Of a stretch of DNA of 41,604 nt, positions 16,131 to 25,016 are shown piece after piece. Made by a program: the position numbers and the translations under genes. The stretch is taken from positions 1-41,604 of the forward strand of contig JAITGC010000017.1 of NCBI GenBank assembly GCA_031280915.1, in the 5' to 3' direction. The stretch's first letter is position 1. The number at the start of each line of letters is the position of its first letter. The stretch comes from Desulfovibrio sp. (GTDB lineage: Bacteria > Desulfobacterota > Desulfovibrionia > Desulfovibrionales > Desulfovibrionaceae). Below the pieces are notes generated by a model that ran no database searches, was not told where the DNA came from, and worked only from the letters and a program-made list of their open reading frames with translations.

Positions 16131-18782
16131 GTGCGTACGGACGTTTTTTCCTGGATTATGCTTTTCGCCCTGTCGGCGTTCACCTTGACGTTTTTTTTCT
16201 GCCTGGACAGTGGGGAAATGGCAAGGAGCGACGCTGTCCGTGTGGATTTGATGTCTTCCCCCGCCTATATGAAAACCGGCTTTGAGCCAGCCTACGCCTC
16301 ACTCGGCGAGCCGACGATGACGGACTGGGAGATGGCGCTGCCCCCGGAGCACGGCAAAAGCCTGCTTGCCTCCCGCCTGAGCGGCGGCTCTTCCTTTGCG
16401 GATTTCTCATTCCCCATGCCCTGGCGGCGCGAAATTGTCGAAGAATATACCATTCTGATTCCGTTCACCATACAGTCGAGAATGATCGCGCGGCTTTACG
16501 ACAACAACAACCCTGTCCCCCCGGGCCTGCATCTGGCCGGCATCGGCGAAAACTGGGAGATATTCGTCAACGGCAACGTCATAGCCAGGCAGCTCCATAT
16601 GGATCCGGACGGCGACATTACGTCGTTTCGCAGCAAACGTGGCGTCAATATTCCCTTTGACAGGCGTTTTCTCAAAGAAGGCGAAAATGTTCTCGTCATA
16701 CACGTACTCGGCGCTCCGGACAGCGAGTACACGGGCCTTTTTTATACATCCCCCTATTACATAGGCGATTTCACGATGATGGCCCGCCGCGGCGAAAGCC
16801 TGCAAATCATCGCCCTGTGCGCGGTGGCCATTTTTCTGGGGGGGTATCATATTTTCCTGTATTTTTTGCGCAAAACCGACAGATGCAATCTTTTGTACGG
16901 GCTTTTCGCCTGCATGGCCGCCGTGTATTTTTTTGCGCGCTGCCCGGCTGTTTATTATGTGTTTGCCGACACCGCCGGCGCGCAGATGATGGAATTCGGC
17001 GCGCTCTACCTGCTTGTGTTCACCCTGGCGGCCTTTCTGGAGATGTTCAACCACGGCAGAATCAAGCCTGTCACCACGGGCTACGGCATGGCCTGCATCG
17101 CGCTCACCGCGCTGCAAAATTTTTTTTCCGTCCACTTCGCCTATGTTCTGCTGAAACTCTGGTACATCTGCGGCGCGGCCTTCATGCTCCATATATTCGC
17201 GTATGAGGGAGTGTATGTTTTTGTCAGGCAGGCGGCGGCAAAACACGCGGCCGGGAGCGTCGGGGGGAGCACTTTCGCGGCCTCGCTTTTTCGGGATCTG
17301 TACAAAACGGAACTCGGCAATATATTGATATTTTTTATGATTGCCCTGTGTACCGGCATCTTTGACATAATTGACGCGCAGTTTCTGCACAGGGGCCTTT
17401 TCATCACGCGTTACAGCTTCATCGCCCTGATGTGCTGCATGGCCTTTATCCTTGCCCGCAAGTACGCCTCCAGTTTTATGCAGACGGCCCAACTCAACGA
17501 TTTGCTTGAGGCCGAGGTGAAGCAGCGCACAAGGGAATTTGAGGAACAGGCCCTCATTGCCCGCACGGCCTCACGGGCCAAGGGGGATTTTCTGGCCAAC
17601 ATGAGCCATGAGATCAGGACGCCGCTGAACGCGGTCATAGGCATGGTGAAAATAGGCGAGTTGGCCGCCGAACCGGCGCGCAAGGATTATGCCTTTGCCA
17701 ACATCAGGAACGCATCGGAACATTTGCTCGGCATTATCAACGACATCCTGGATATTTCAAAAATCGAATCGGGCAAATTTGAATTGTCCGAGCGTCCTTT
17801 CCGGGTGCGGGACGTCGTTTCGCGCGTGGAAAACGTCATGCGCTTCAAATCCGAGGAAAAGAATCAGGAATTCGTCATCCATGTTGAGGACGACGTGCCG
17901 GCCGTGGTGAACGGCGACGATATGCGCATTACGCAAGTGCTTACAAATCTTGTGGGCAATGCAATAAAATTTACGCCCGAAAAAGGCCGCGTCGCGTTGT
18001 CGGCGCGTCTTGAGGGAGAATCCGGGGACCTGTGCACCCTGTGTTTCGTGGTTGAAGACTCGGGCATAGGGGTCACGGAAGAACAGAAGTCAAAACTGTT
18101 CACCGCCTTCCAGCAGGCCGAGAGCGGCACAACGCGCAAATACGGCGGCACCGGCCTGGGCCTTGCCCTTTCCAAACAAATTGTCGAATTGATGGGCGGC
18201 GTCATCTGGCTGGATTCGGTCTTCGGCCGGGGCTCGGCATTCTCCTTTACCATTCAGGCCCGTCGCGCCGCCGAGGATGTGCCGGAAGACGCCGACGGCA
18301 TCGGCGGCGTCGAGATTTTGAAGGACGGCGAGCTGGCCGGCAAAGTCATCCTTTTGGCCGATGACGTGGAAATAAATCGCGAGATTGTGACGACGCTGCT
18401 CGAGCCGTCGGGAGTTCTTGTCGAATGTGCCGAAAACGGCGAGCAGGCCGCGCTGATGTTTGAACAGGCCCCGGCGCGTTACAACCTTGTCCTGATGGAT
18501 GTGCAGATGCCGATAATGGACGGCTATGGAGCCACGGAGCGCATCCGGAGCGGAAGCAGCCCGGAAGCCGCGACGGTTCCCATTGTCGCCATGACCGCCA
18601 ATGTATTCCGGGCGGATGTGGAGCGCTGCCTGGCCAGCGGCATGAACGGCCATCTGGGCAAACCGATAAAGCTGGAGGAGATGGTTGTCGTGTTGCGCCG
18701 TTATCTTGGCCAGCCCCCGGCGCCCGTGTCGGGCATGGGGGCCGCGATCTCCGCCCTTTCTCCAAGCCAGGGGTTGAAGTAG
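16131..18782 (+). CDS. Seven-transmembrane (7TMR-DISM-like) hybrid histidine kinase
   Basis: 883 residues from a GTG start, with GGGAGA upstream. After an N-terminal membrane segment (about 7-24) comes an extracytoplasmic beta-rich domain (about 30-215) with ENWEIFVNGNVIARQ, similar to carbohydrate-binding jelly-roll domains. Seven hydrophobic segments follow (about 223-246, 253-279, 287-306, 315-333, 341-364, 395-414, 427-445). Then a coiled coil, HisKA with His493 (MSHEIRTPLNAVIGM), HATPase (NLVGNAIKFTPEKG, DSGIGV, GGTGLGLAL) and a receiver with Asp790 (LVLMDVQMPIMDG). It is likely the receptor for the upstream binding lipoprotein. The C-terminal 82 bases overlap the end of the convergent radical SAM gene. 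Confidence 0.9.
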   Translation: MRTDVFSWIMLFALSAFTLTFFFCLDSGEMARSDAVRVDLMSSPAYMKTGFEPAYASLGEPTMTDWEMALPPEHGKSLLASRLSGGSSFADFSFPMPWRREIVEEYTILIPFTIQSRMIARLYDNNNPVPPGLHLAGIGENWEIFVNGNVIARQLHMDPDGDITSFRSKRGVNIPFDRRFLKEGENVLVIHVLGAPDSEYTGLFYTSPYYIGDFTMMARRGESLQIIALCAVAIFLGGYHIFLYFLRKTDRCNLLYGLFACMAAVYFFARCPAVYYVFADTAGAQMMEFGALYLLVFTLAAFLEMFNHGRIKPVTTGYGMACIALTALQNFFSVHFAYVLLKLWYICGAAFMLHIFAYEGVYVFVRQAAAKHAAGSVGGSTFAASLFRDLYKTELGNILIFFMIALCTGIFDIIDAQFLHRGLFITRYSFIALMCCMAFILARKYASSFMQTAQLNDLLEAEVKQRTREFEEQALIARTASRAKGDFLANMSHEIRTPLNAVIGMVKIGELAAEPARKDYAFANIRNASEHLLGIINDILDISKIESGKFELSERPFRVRDVVSRVENVMRFKSEEKNQEFVIHVEDDVPAVVNGDDMRITQVLTNLVGNAIKFTPEKGRVALSARLEGESGDLCTLCFVVEDSGIGVTEEQKSKLFTAFQQAESGTTRKYGGTGLGLALSKQIVELMGGVIWLDSVFGRGSAFSFTIQARRAAEDVPEDADGIGGVEILKDGELAGKVILLADDVEINREIVTTLLEPSGVLVECAENGEQAALMFEQAPARYNLVLMDVQMPIMDGYGATERIRSGSSPEAATVPIVAMTANVFRADVERCLASGMNGHLGKPIKLEEMVVVLRRYLGQPPAPVSGMGAAISALSPSQGLK

Positions 18783-20029
18783 CCGTAACGCAGCCAGGGG
18801 CAGGATTTTTTCAGCCGTTTCATAAAGGCCGCCAGCCCCATGCAGGGAGAGGGGTTGCCTAGGGCATGCGTCATGGAAAAATACCATTCCGGATCAATGT
18901 TCAGGTTGCGCCATTGTATCATGCTGACGCCGTTTTCCTGGACAAAGGACGAGAGGGCCGCCAATTCGTCCTCCGTGTCGGTGACGCCCGGGAAAAAAAG
19001 CAGGTTGAGGGAAACAAAAAGGCCGCGTATCCGCGCCTCGCGCACAGAGGCGCGGACATCATCCAATGTGTACTGCTGGGGTCGGTAGTAGAGGCGGTAT
19101 ATATCCTCGCGGACGCTGTTCAGGCTCACGCGCAGGCTTGTCAGCCCGGCTTCGGCCAGGCGGATCACGGCCCGGGTCAGCCCGGCGTTGGTGTTGCAGT
19201 TGATGGTGCCTTTGCCGCCGGCCGCCCGGAACATTTCAATGCTTTGGGCAAGCAGTTCCGCATCCATCAGCGGATCTCCCTCACAGCCCTGGCCAAAGGA
19301 ATAAATGGGCTGCCCGGTTTCACGCTGCTGGTGCAGACGCATAATCTCCACAATTTCCTCCGGGTCCGGCCTGAAGAAAAGGCGGCATTGCGGCGTGGCG
19401 GGCACGGGAGAATCGGCCTCCCGCGCCGAAATGCAGCCCAGGCAGCGGGCATTGCAGGCCCGCTGCGTGGGCAGGGGCGCTTCATAGCGCCCGAGAACGA
19501 AATTGCGCGCTGCCGGGCAGGCATAGCGCAGCACGCAATTGCTGATGATGTGCCGAATCAGCCGGTTATGTGGGTATTGCCGCAAGAGGCGGCGCGCTTC
19601 TCCCTCGATGCGGGATTTGGGGATATGGGCGAACTGCTGTCGCGTGTCCGTGTCCACCCTGTGGGCGCAGATATAGAGGCGATCTTGGGCGAAGCCGACG
19701 GCTCCGTAAGCGAAAAGCGGCAGTATGGCCGCGTCGGCCGATGTGCTGTAGGCCGGGTGAGCCGAAAGGGTGTGCCCGGGGGCGGCAAAGGCCGCCACAG
19801 CCGTCTGCTCGACGCGCTCAACGACGCCCCCGGCAGGGTCAAAGCCGACAGCCCGGCGGCCGGGCAGAAGAAAAAGCTCACTCTCCCGCGGCAGGGGAAC
19901 AAGCTCGTCAGGCCGCGGCAAGGCCCACTCCCCGCCGCGGCGGCAGAGCATCAACAGGTGGGGGTCATCGTAAACATTGCCGTTTTCGTCGGCCATGACC
20001 ATGTGCGGGGCAAGTTTCGCTTTCGCCAT
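18701..20029 (-). CDS. Radical SAM protein of unknown substrate
   Basis: 442 residues from ATG 20029, preceded by AGGGA at 7-8 bases; an upstream TTG at 20047 is less likely. The SAM-cluster motif CNARCLGC (Cys 192, 196, 199) follows an N-terminal region of about 190 residues containing a Cys pair (CVLRYACP). Downstream it has the usual barrel elements: FGQGCEGDPL, TINCNTNAGL, LRVSLNS and VSLNLLFFPGVTD. The long N-terminal domain is not familiar to me. The gene ends inside the end of the 7TM kinase gene on the other strand. No peptide substrate or obvious partner is adjacent. Confidence 0.85.
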   Translation of the reverse strand: MAKAKLAPHMVMADENGNVYDDPHLLMLCRRGGEWALPRPDELVPLPRESELFLLPGRRAVGFDPAGGVVERVEQTAVAAFAAPGHTLSAHPAYSTSADAAILPLFAYGAVGFAQDRLYICAHRVDTDTRQQFAHIPKSRIEGEARRLLRQYPHNRLIRHIISNCVLRYACPAARNFVLGRYEAPLPTQRACNARCLGCISAREADSPVPATPQCRLFFRPDPEEIVEIMRLHQQRETGQPIYSFGQGCEGDPLMDAELLAQSIEMFRAAGGKGTINCNTNAGLTRAVIRLAEAGLTSLRVSLNSVREDIYRLYYRPQQYTLDDVRASVREARIRGLFVSLNLLFFPGVTDTEDELAALSSFVQENGVSMIQWRNLNIDPEWYFSMTHALGNPSPCMGLAAFMKRLKKSCPWLRYGYFNPWLGERAEIAAPMPDTGAGGWPR

Positions 20030-20049
20030 AATAAGTCCCTTGCTCAAAA

Positions 20050-20215
20050 TTGCGCGAAGGTGTACGAAATTACAAAGTCGTATGAGGCTGTTGTCGGAGT
20101 CTTCTTTGGCGACAGCCCGCCACGAAGGCGTAGGCGGGATTCATTCCCGCCGTAAAGCGCGGAGTGAGCGTGCCTTTACAAATCCCGCCAAAGGCGGGTT
20201 TGTCATCATCCGCTG
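20050..20215. repeat. Cluster of consecutive hairpins
   Basis: Between the radical SAM gene start and the small membrane protein lie GGCTGTTGTC/GGCGACAGCC, then GGCGGGA/TCCCGCC, then a GTAAAG/CTTTAC arm, then CCCGCC-AAA-GGCGGG followed by TTTGTC. The last could act as a weak rightward terminator. The block looks like a composite REP-type repeat. Confidence 0.45.
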
Positions 20216-20256
20216 TTGGAAGAGGGAAATTTTTTACGCCTGTGCCGGGGTTTTTC

Positions 20257-20604
20257 ATGGTTACTGTAATGGCCTTCATGTTTCTTGGCTTTTTGGGCAT
20301 CTCACTGATATTGTTCCATCTGGCCCGCGTCTTCGAGCAGCGTTACAGCATGTTGCGCCGGGAACTTCTTGCAACCCAGGATATGCTGCGCGCCAGGGAA
20401 TCGCGTCCGTCCGCGCCGGACAAGGCGAACGCGCCGCCCTTGTCCGGATATGCCGTTGACGGCCCCCTTGTCATGCCCGGGGTGGAGGCTTCCCCCGGCC
20501 CGGAAGTATTTGACGCCGGTCTGGATTTGCATTGCGAACTCCAAACGGATAAAGAGCCGGGTCCGCAGGCAGGGGCGGGAAAGATCCAGGGAATTTCAAA
20601 GTGA
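20257..20604 (+). CDS. Small membrane protein of unknown function
   Basis: 115 residues beginning MVTVMAFMFLGFLGISLILFHLARVFEQRY: one strong N-terminal membrane segment followed by a basic and coiled-coil-like stretch and a Pro/Gly-rich, acidic tail. I recognise no family. In-frame starts further upstream (GTG 20164) run through the hairpin cluster and are unlikely. Codon third positions are GC-rich, as in the neighbouring real genes. The last 9 bases overlap the end of the convergent glycosyltransferase gene. The tail end (20590-20604) also coincides with a copy of the ATTTCAAAGTGAA repeat core, so the original stop may have been altered. Confidence 0.5.
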   Translation: MVTVMAFMFLGFLGISLILFHLARVFEQRYSMLRRELLATQDMLRARESRPSAPDKANAPPLSGYAVDGPLVMPGVEASPGPEVFDAGLDLHCELQTDKEPGPQAGAGKIQGISK

Positions 20605-21627
20605 AGTCGCTTTAATTCCCGCTGCTCCGAAATTCCCCCTGGATGCGGCAAGATAGGCCTCTTTGACCGACGGCATCCCCATATCCTGGGCCCACAGCAG
20701 ATAGACAAGCTTGAGATGCGTCTCCCGAAGGTGTTGGGCCCTGGCCTGGCGCGTGGTCACCAGGGCCTCTGAACCCTGCGCCCAGATATCGCACAAAAAA
20801 TCCGTAAAGGCCTGCGCTCTGTGCCGCGCCCTGTGCCCGGCGTCGATTTTTTCAAGGGCCGCCGAGCCGATATGCCGGATGAGATCGGGATTTTTGAGCA
20901 GAATGTCAATCCGGAACAGGGCGTCGCCCACATCGTCCGGCGTATAGCCCACCAGATGTTCGCCGTCCACGAAAAGTCGCGTCAGACCGTGCCCCACACG
21001 CGGGGTAACGAGGCAGCCGCCGCAGCCCATGGCTTCGAAAACCCTGAAATTCAGGTCTCCATGTTCGGAATGGTTGAGGAGCACGCGGCCCCTGGGATAT
21101 ATTTCGCGGTAATCGCCGCGCGTACAGTGCAGGCCCGGCAGGCGCCTCCCCAATTCCCGCAGGAAAGCGGCGCGACGCGGGGTGTCGTCACTGACGGAAC
21201 CCACGAAAAGACAGTCCCAAACCTTGGCCTGGCCGTCATCGGGCCTGTCTTGCTCTTTGGCGAAGGGAGGCGACCAGAAGACACGTTCCGGCGGCAGTGT
21301 TTCCGTAATAAAGCGCTGGCGGTGATCCAACAGGGAGACAAGGCAGACGTCAAAAGCCTGCGCATAGCGGGGTTGCCAACTGTGTATATGGGAATCGACG
21401 CTGTAAAAAACCGTCAGGCAGGGGAACTTTTCCACCCCCAGCACGAAGGGGGGCCGGCTTTTGTCCGCAACCACCAGGACATCCGGCGTAAAGCCCGCAA
21501 GGCGCGTCAATTCTTCCCAGCAGAATATCCGGGCGTCTTCAAAATTGTGCAGCGCGACATTGGCCCAGCCGCAGGATTGCAACTCCCCACCAAAAAACGG
21601 GCTGCCGATCCATAGAAGGTTACGCAT
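20596..21627 (-). CDS. CgeB-like glycosyltransferase
   Basis: 343 residues, with AGGGA upstream of the ATG. The C-terminal half has the GT-B donor-site pattern of CgeB/Glyco_trans_1_2 proteins: LLNHSEHGDLNFRVFEAMGCGGCLVTP, then GLTRLFVDGEHLVGYTPDD. The N-terminal half has VLVVADKSRPPF and YSVDSHIHSWQPRYAQAFDVCLV. It is soluble and probably transfers a sugar to a protein or surface glycan. CgeB-like enzymes in this lineage are often linked to flagellin or surface glycosylation, but no target gene is adjacent. It is transcribed alone. Confidence 0.75.
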   Translation of the reverse strand: MRNLLWIGSPFFGGELQSCGWANVALHNFEDARIFCWEELTRLAGFTPDVLVVADKSRPPFVLGVEKFPCLTVFYSVDSHIHSWQPRYAQAFDVCLVSLLDHRQRFITETLPPERVFWSPPFAKEQDRPDDGQAKVWDCLFVGSVSDDTPRRAAFLRELGRRLPGLHCTRGDYREIYPRGRVLLNHSEHGDLNFRVFEAMGCGGCLVTPRVGHGLTRLFVDGEHLVGYTPDDVGDALFRIDILLKNPDLIRHIGSAALEKIDAGHRARHRAQAFTDFLCDIWAQGSEALVTTRQARAQHLRETHLKLVYLLWAQDMGMPSVKEAYLAASRGNFGAAGIKATSL

Positions 21628-21947
21628 GATTTCCCTGGCCGTCCCTGATCAGTCAATCCTTTTTTTGCCTGCCCCGGCGCCGAATTTGGGTATTGCTCAC
21701 TTTGCTTGATACTGCGTCAGGCTCGCCCCGTGCGAAGCTCATGTATTCTTGATACACTTCGCTCCGCCCGGAACTCGCCTTTCTTGCCTGAACCAAAGTG
21801 AGCCAATACCGCATTTCGGCGAGTATTGCATAGCCTGGCGGATTTGGGTAATAACAATAAAAAAAGAGAATAAAGTATTTTGCGGGCTTCCTCAAGTTCA
21901 AAGACGCGCCGTCCGTCGCGCCCAGGGCCGCGTTCGGGCGAAAAACC
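21628..21947. other. Divergent intergenic region holding a family B repeat
   Basis: 320 bases between two divergent genes. The family B element (21689-21810) fills the centre. The remainder has AT-rich stretches at 21815-21885 that could hold the AsmA promoter, but no clear -35/-10 pair was found. No small gene is supported. Confidence 0.5.
21689..21810. repeat. Terminal-inverted-repeat element, family B, copy 1
   Basis: 122 bp bounded by GGTATTG-CTCACTTTG and CAAAGTGAGCCAATACC, inverted repeats of about 17 bp with one gap. The interior is nearly identical, same orientation, to the copy at 31584-31707. It contains an inner TGTAT/ATACA stem. No transposase and no credible ORF. Confidence 0.82.
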
Positions 21948-24900
21948 ATGACACAGGCAATGCCATCCGGTTCCAGCAAGTCGCGCATGTGCCTGTACGC
22001 CGTCACATGCCTGTTGGTGGCGGCCTCTGTCGCTCTGGCCTCTGTTGTTGTCTATGTGCGGCACAATTCGGCCGCCATTGTTGGGGAATATGTGGACGCG
22101 CTGGCGCGCCGGACCGGTTTCAGCGTCCGGCTGCAACGCGTGGAAGCCGTCTTCTGGCCGGCGCCCATGCTCATTGTGGGCGGACTTGCCCTCGAAAATG
22201 CCCAGTGGAATTTTTCCGCCGAGGAAATAAGGTTGCGTCCCGACCTGGCGGGCATACTGCAAGGGGCATTCATGCCGGCCGCCCTCGAACTGAAGCGGCC
22301 GGTTCTGCGGATTAGCCGCCCTGTCGTTCCGGGAGCGGGCATGGACGCCCTCCTGGCCTTTGCTTCTGGTCATGGGGGCAAGGAAAAGAAGCTGAAAGGC
22401 GTCCGGCTGACCATCAACAACGGCCAAGCCCTGTTTGTGGAAAAGGGCGCGGTCTCCCCTCTGCTTTCCAGCCTGGATTTGACGGTGGATGTGCATGAAG
22501 GGCGCGGCGGCCGGCGACGATGCGAAATCGGAACAGGCGGCGATCTTTACAAGGACGGAGTTGCCCTGCCCTTTTCCCTGGGGGGCGAGGTGTATGCATA
22601 CGGCCCGGACGGGGTTGCGCCGGACCGGGTGGCCGTGAAGGATTTCGCTCTCCGGCTGGACAATGATTCCGCCCTCCTTGACGCGGTGCTGACTCTGCCC
22701 GGCGGCCAATCCGCGGCTTCTCTTTCGCCGGAGGAAACCTTCAATCTCAAAGGCGGCCTGCGGGTGCGGCGCGTCAGCCTGACCCGCTGGCTGGGTTTCG
22801 GGCGTATACTCTCTCCCGGTCTGCAGTGGGCCCTTGACAACGTAACCGACGCGGTTCTGGATTTTTCTCTGAACAACAGGGGCCTCGACGTTCCGTCCAT
22901 TGCCGCTGTGGCCGGCGGAGCGCGCTTTACCGGCTCGGGCGGCGTGAGAAGCTGGGCCGAGCCCGAAGTGGCCCTGGATTTGAAAACCCAGAGGCTGGAT
23001 CTGGCCGTGCCCATTCCGGAGGCCGCCGGCCGGCTGCCTCTTGCCCCCGCATTCGCCCACGGCCCTTTGACGCCCGTGCCGGGAGAACCCCTCAAGCCCG
23101 GCGAGACAGGGCTTGCCTATGACATACGCCTGGGCGCGCGGCTTTTGGATTATGGGCCACTGCTCCTTGAAGAGGCCAGGGTTGTCATAGGCCAGGGGCG
23201 GCTGGACGAAAACGGCCTGGAAGACACGCTGCTTACGGCCGAGGCCGGTCTTTACGGCGGCAGCGTGCGCGCTCAGGCCATATTCGGCGGCGGCCAGGGG
23301 AACCCTTACGCCATCAGCGCCCACTTGCGCGATGTCGGGGGGGATGGCCTGGCCCGCGCCCTGGATGTGGTGCCGGTACAATCCGGGCGTATGCGGGCGG
23401 ACGTGGATGTCAAAAGCCAGGGACGCGCCCTGGCGGAATTTCTCGAAAAATTGACGGGCAAAGTTGAAGTGGGCGTCAGCCGGGGGGCATTGCGCGGGCT
23501 TCCCTCAAAAAAGGACAAAGGGAAAAGCACTTCTGAAAAAAATTCGGGCACTTCCAGAACACTGCCCTTTGAAACCCTGGCCCTGAAACTCGACCTCAAA
23601 TCCGCTGTGTTCGAGGAGGAAAAAAGCCGTCTCGGACTGAACGGCCAGTGGTCTTCCCTGCTGAACAGGGCCGAGGGCAGCCTGCGCGCCGATATTGCCG
23701 GCATGATGTATTTCGGCCAGGAGGACGCCCTGTTTTTCCAGAATCGCCCCGGCAGCCTTGTCCTGCAATCCGGCTCGGCGGAGGGGCGCGACTCCCGGGC
23801 GGAACTCAAGGGTGTTTTTTCCTGCATGAGCGGTCAGGGGCGGATATCCGTCGGCGGCGGGCAGCTTTCTCTCCCCGGCCTTGAAGCCGAGGGCGACATA
23901 TATTTTTTTGAAGAGGGGGAAAGTCTCGCCTACAAAGGGACAATCTCGGCCCGTTCCCGTGACGCGGCCCGCCTGGCGGCCCTGGCCGGCACGGAAAGGG
24001 CGCGCCTCCTGCACAAGGCGCCTGCCTTTTCCCTTACGGCCGAAGCCAGGGGCAATATGCGGGAAATCAGTCTTGACAAGCTCCGGGCCGTTGTTGACGA
24101 TATTCCTTTGCGCGGTTCTCTTTCCGCAAGTTTTCGCGAACAGCCGTCCTTTGAATTCGAGTTGACTGTTGAGGAATTGTCCCTCAAGCGTTTTTTTCAG
24201 GGCAGCGGCCCAGGGGCGAACAAGGCCGACAAGCCCGACAAGCCCTGGGATTTGCGCTCCTTGCGTGAGGTGCGGGCCAAGGGCCTTTTGCGGGTCGGCA
24301 GGCTTGACGTCTGGCATTTTGCGCTGCGGGATGTGAGCATACCCATAAGGCTGGACAAGGGACGCCTGACGGCCGATTCCATATCGGCCCGTGTTTACGG
24401 GGGTGTGTTCTCCGGCAAAAGCGTGCTGGAATTTACCCGGAGCCTGCATGTTGAAAGCGCCTTTTCCATTGAGGGGGCGGACCTGGCCGCCGCCAGCCCG
24501 GACATTGACGCTGGAGCGCTTTTTGGCGGCAAGGCGGGCTTCGCCTTGCACCTGTCCGGCCTGTTGACAGGCGTGGGGCCTGTGCCCAAGGCATTGAACG
24601 GCTCCTGGCGCTTTGCCGCGCGCCACGGTTCTTACCAGAAACTGGACAAGAACGGAGAGGCCAGGGGCAAGCCGACACTTTTCGACACAGCGCGGGCATC
24701 TGGCGGCATCAGCGCCGGAGTGGCGCGGAGCAGCGACTTTATCCTCCAGGGTGACGGCCTTGTCATGCACGGCGGCGGATTGGCGGATTTCAACACCGAT
24801 ACCCTGGACTGCAATGTTCTTGTGAATATGAAAAACCTGCCGGAAATCCCCGTGCGCCTGCACGGCAATTTCAAGGACAGCAAAACGACCGTGAGCGTCG

Positions 24901-24995
24901 GCACGGTTATTTTGAATACCCTCGGCGCCATTCCCAAGGGGATATTCGATATATTGGGCGACATTGTGGGGGGCGGCTGGAAACAGAGCCGCTGA
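21948..24995 (+). CDS. AsmA-family envelope protein
   Basis: A 1015-residue protein with one N-terminal membrane anchor (about 15-37) followed by a very long, mostly beta-structured periplasmic part. An AsmA-type start (VEAVFWPAPMLIVGGLALENAQWNFSAEEIRLRPDLAGIL) is followed by repeated short beta elements. The AsmA_2-type C-terminal region (GGGLADFNTDTLDCNVLVNMKNLPEIPVRLHGNFKDSKTTV) closes it. AsmA/YhdP-like proteins belong to the bridge-like lipid-transport group acting between inner and outer membranes. A lysine/serine-rich linker (KKDKGKSTSEKNSG, about 522-535) splits the body. No good ribosome site precedes ATG 21948; ATG 21963 is an alternative start. It is transcribed alone. Confidence 0.85.
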   Translation: MTQAMPSGSSKSRMCLYAVTCLLVAASVALASVVVYVRHNSAAIVGEYVDALARRTGFSVRLQRVEAVFWPAPMLIVGGLALENAQWNFSAEEIRLRPDLAGILQGAFMPAALELKRPVLRISRPVVPGAGMDALLAFASGHGGKEKKLKGVRLTINNGQALFVEKGAVSPLLSSLDLTVDVHEGRGGRRRCEIGTGGDLYKDGVALPFSLGGEVYAYGPDGVAPDRVAVKDFALRLDNDSALLDAVLTLPGGQSAASLSPEETFNLKGGLRVRRVSLTRWLGFGRILSPGLQWALDNVTDAVLDFSLNNRGLDVPSIAAVAGGARFTGSGGVRSWAEPEVALDLKTQRLDLAVPIPEAAGRLPLAPAFAHGPLTPVPGEPLKPGETGLAYDIRLGARLLDYGPLLLEEARVVIGQGRLDENGLEDTLLTAEAGLYGGSVRAQAIFGGGQGNPYAISAHLRDVGGDGLARALDVVPVQSGRMRADVDVKSQGRALAEFLEKLTGKVEVGVSRGALRGLPSKKDKGKSTSEKNSGTSRTLPFETLALKLDLKSAVFEEEKSRLGLNGQWSSLLNRAEGSLRADIAGMMYFGQEDALFFQNRPGSLVLQSGSAEGRDSRAELKGVFSCMSGQGRISVGGGQLSLPGLEAEGDIYFFEEGESLAYKGTISARSRDAARLAALAGTERARLLHKAPAFSLTAEARGNMREISLDKLRAVVDDIPLRGSLSASFREQPSFEFELTVEELSLKRFFQGSGPGANKADKPDKPWDLRSLREVRAKGLLRVGRLDVWHFALRDVSIPIRLDKGRLTADSISARVYGGVFSGKSVLEFTRSLHVESAFSIEGADLAAASPDIDAGALFGGKAGFALHLSGLLTGVGPVPKALNGSWRFAARHGSYQKLDKNGEARGKPTLFDTARASGGISAGVARSSDFILQGDGLVMHGGGLADFNTDTLDCNVLVNMKNLPEIPVRLHGNFKDSKTTVSVGTVILNTLGAIPKGIFDILGDIVGGGWKQSR

Positions 24996-25016
24996 AAACA
25001 GTGGCCCGCACCGGGA

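Noticed and set aside
21717..23381. A 554-codon open frame on the minus strand opposite the AsmA gene
   Set aside because: It is His/Gly/Arg/Gln-rich without domains, typical of antisense of a GC-rich gene, and it runs into the family B repeat.
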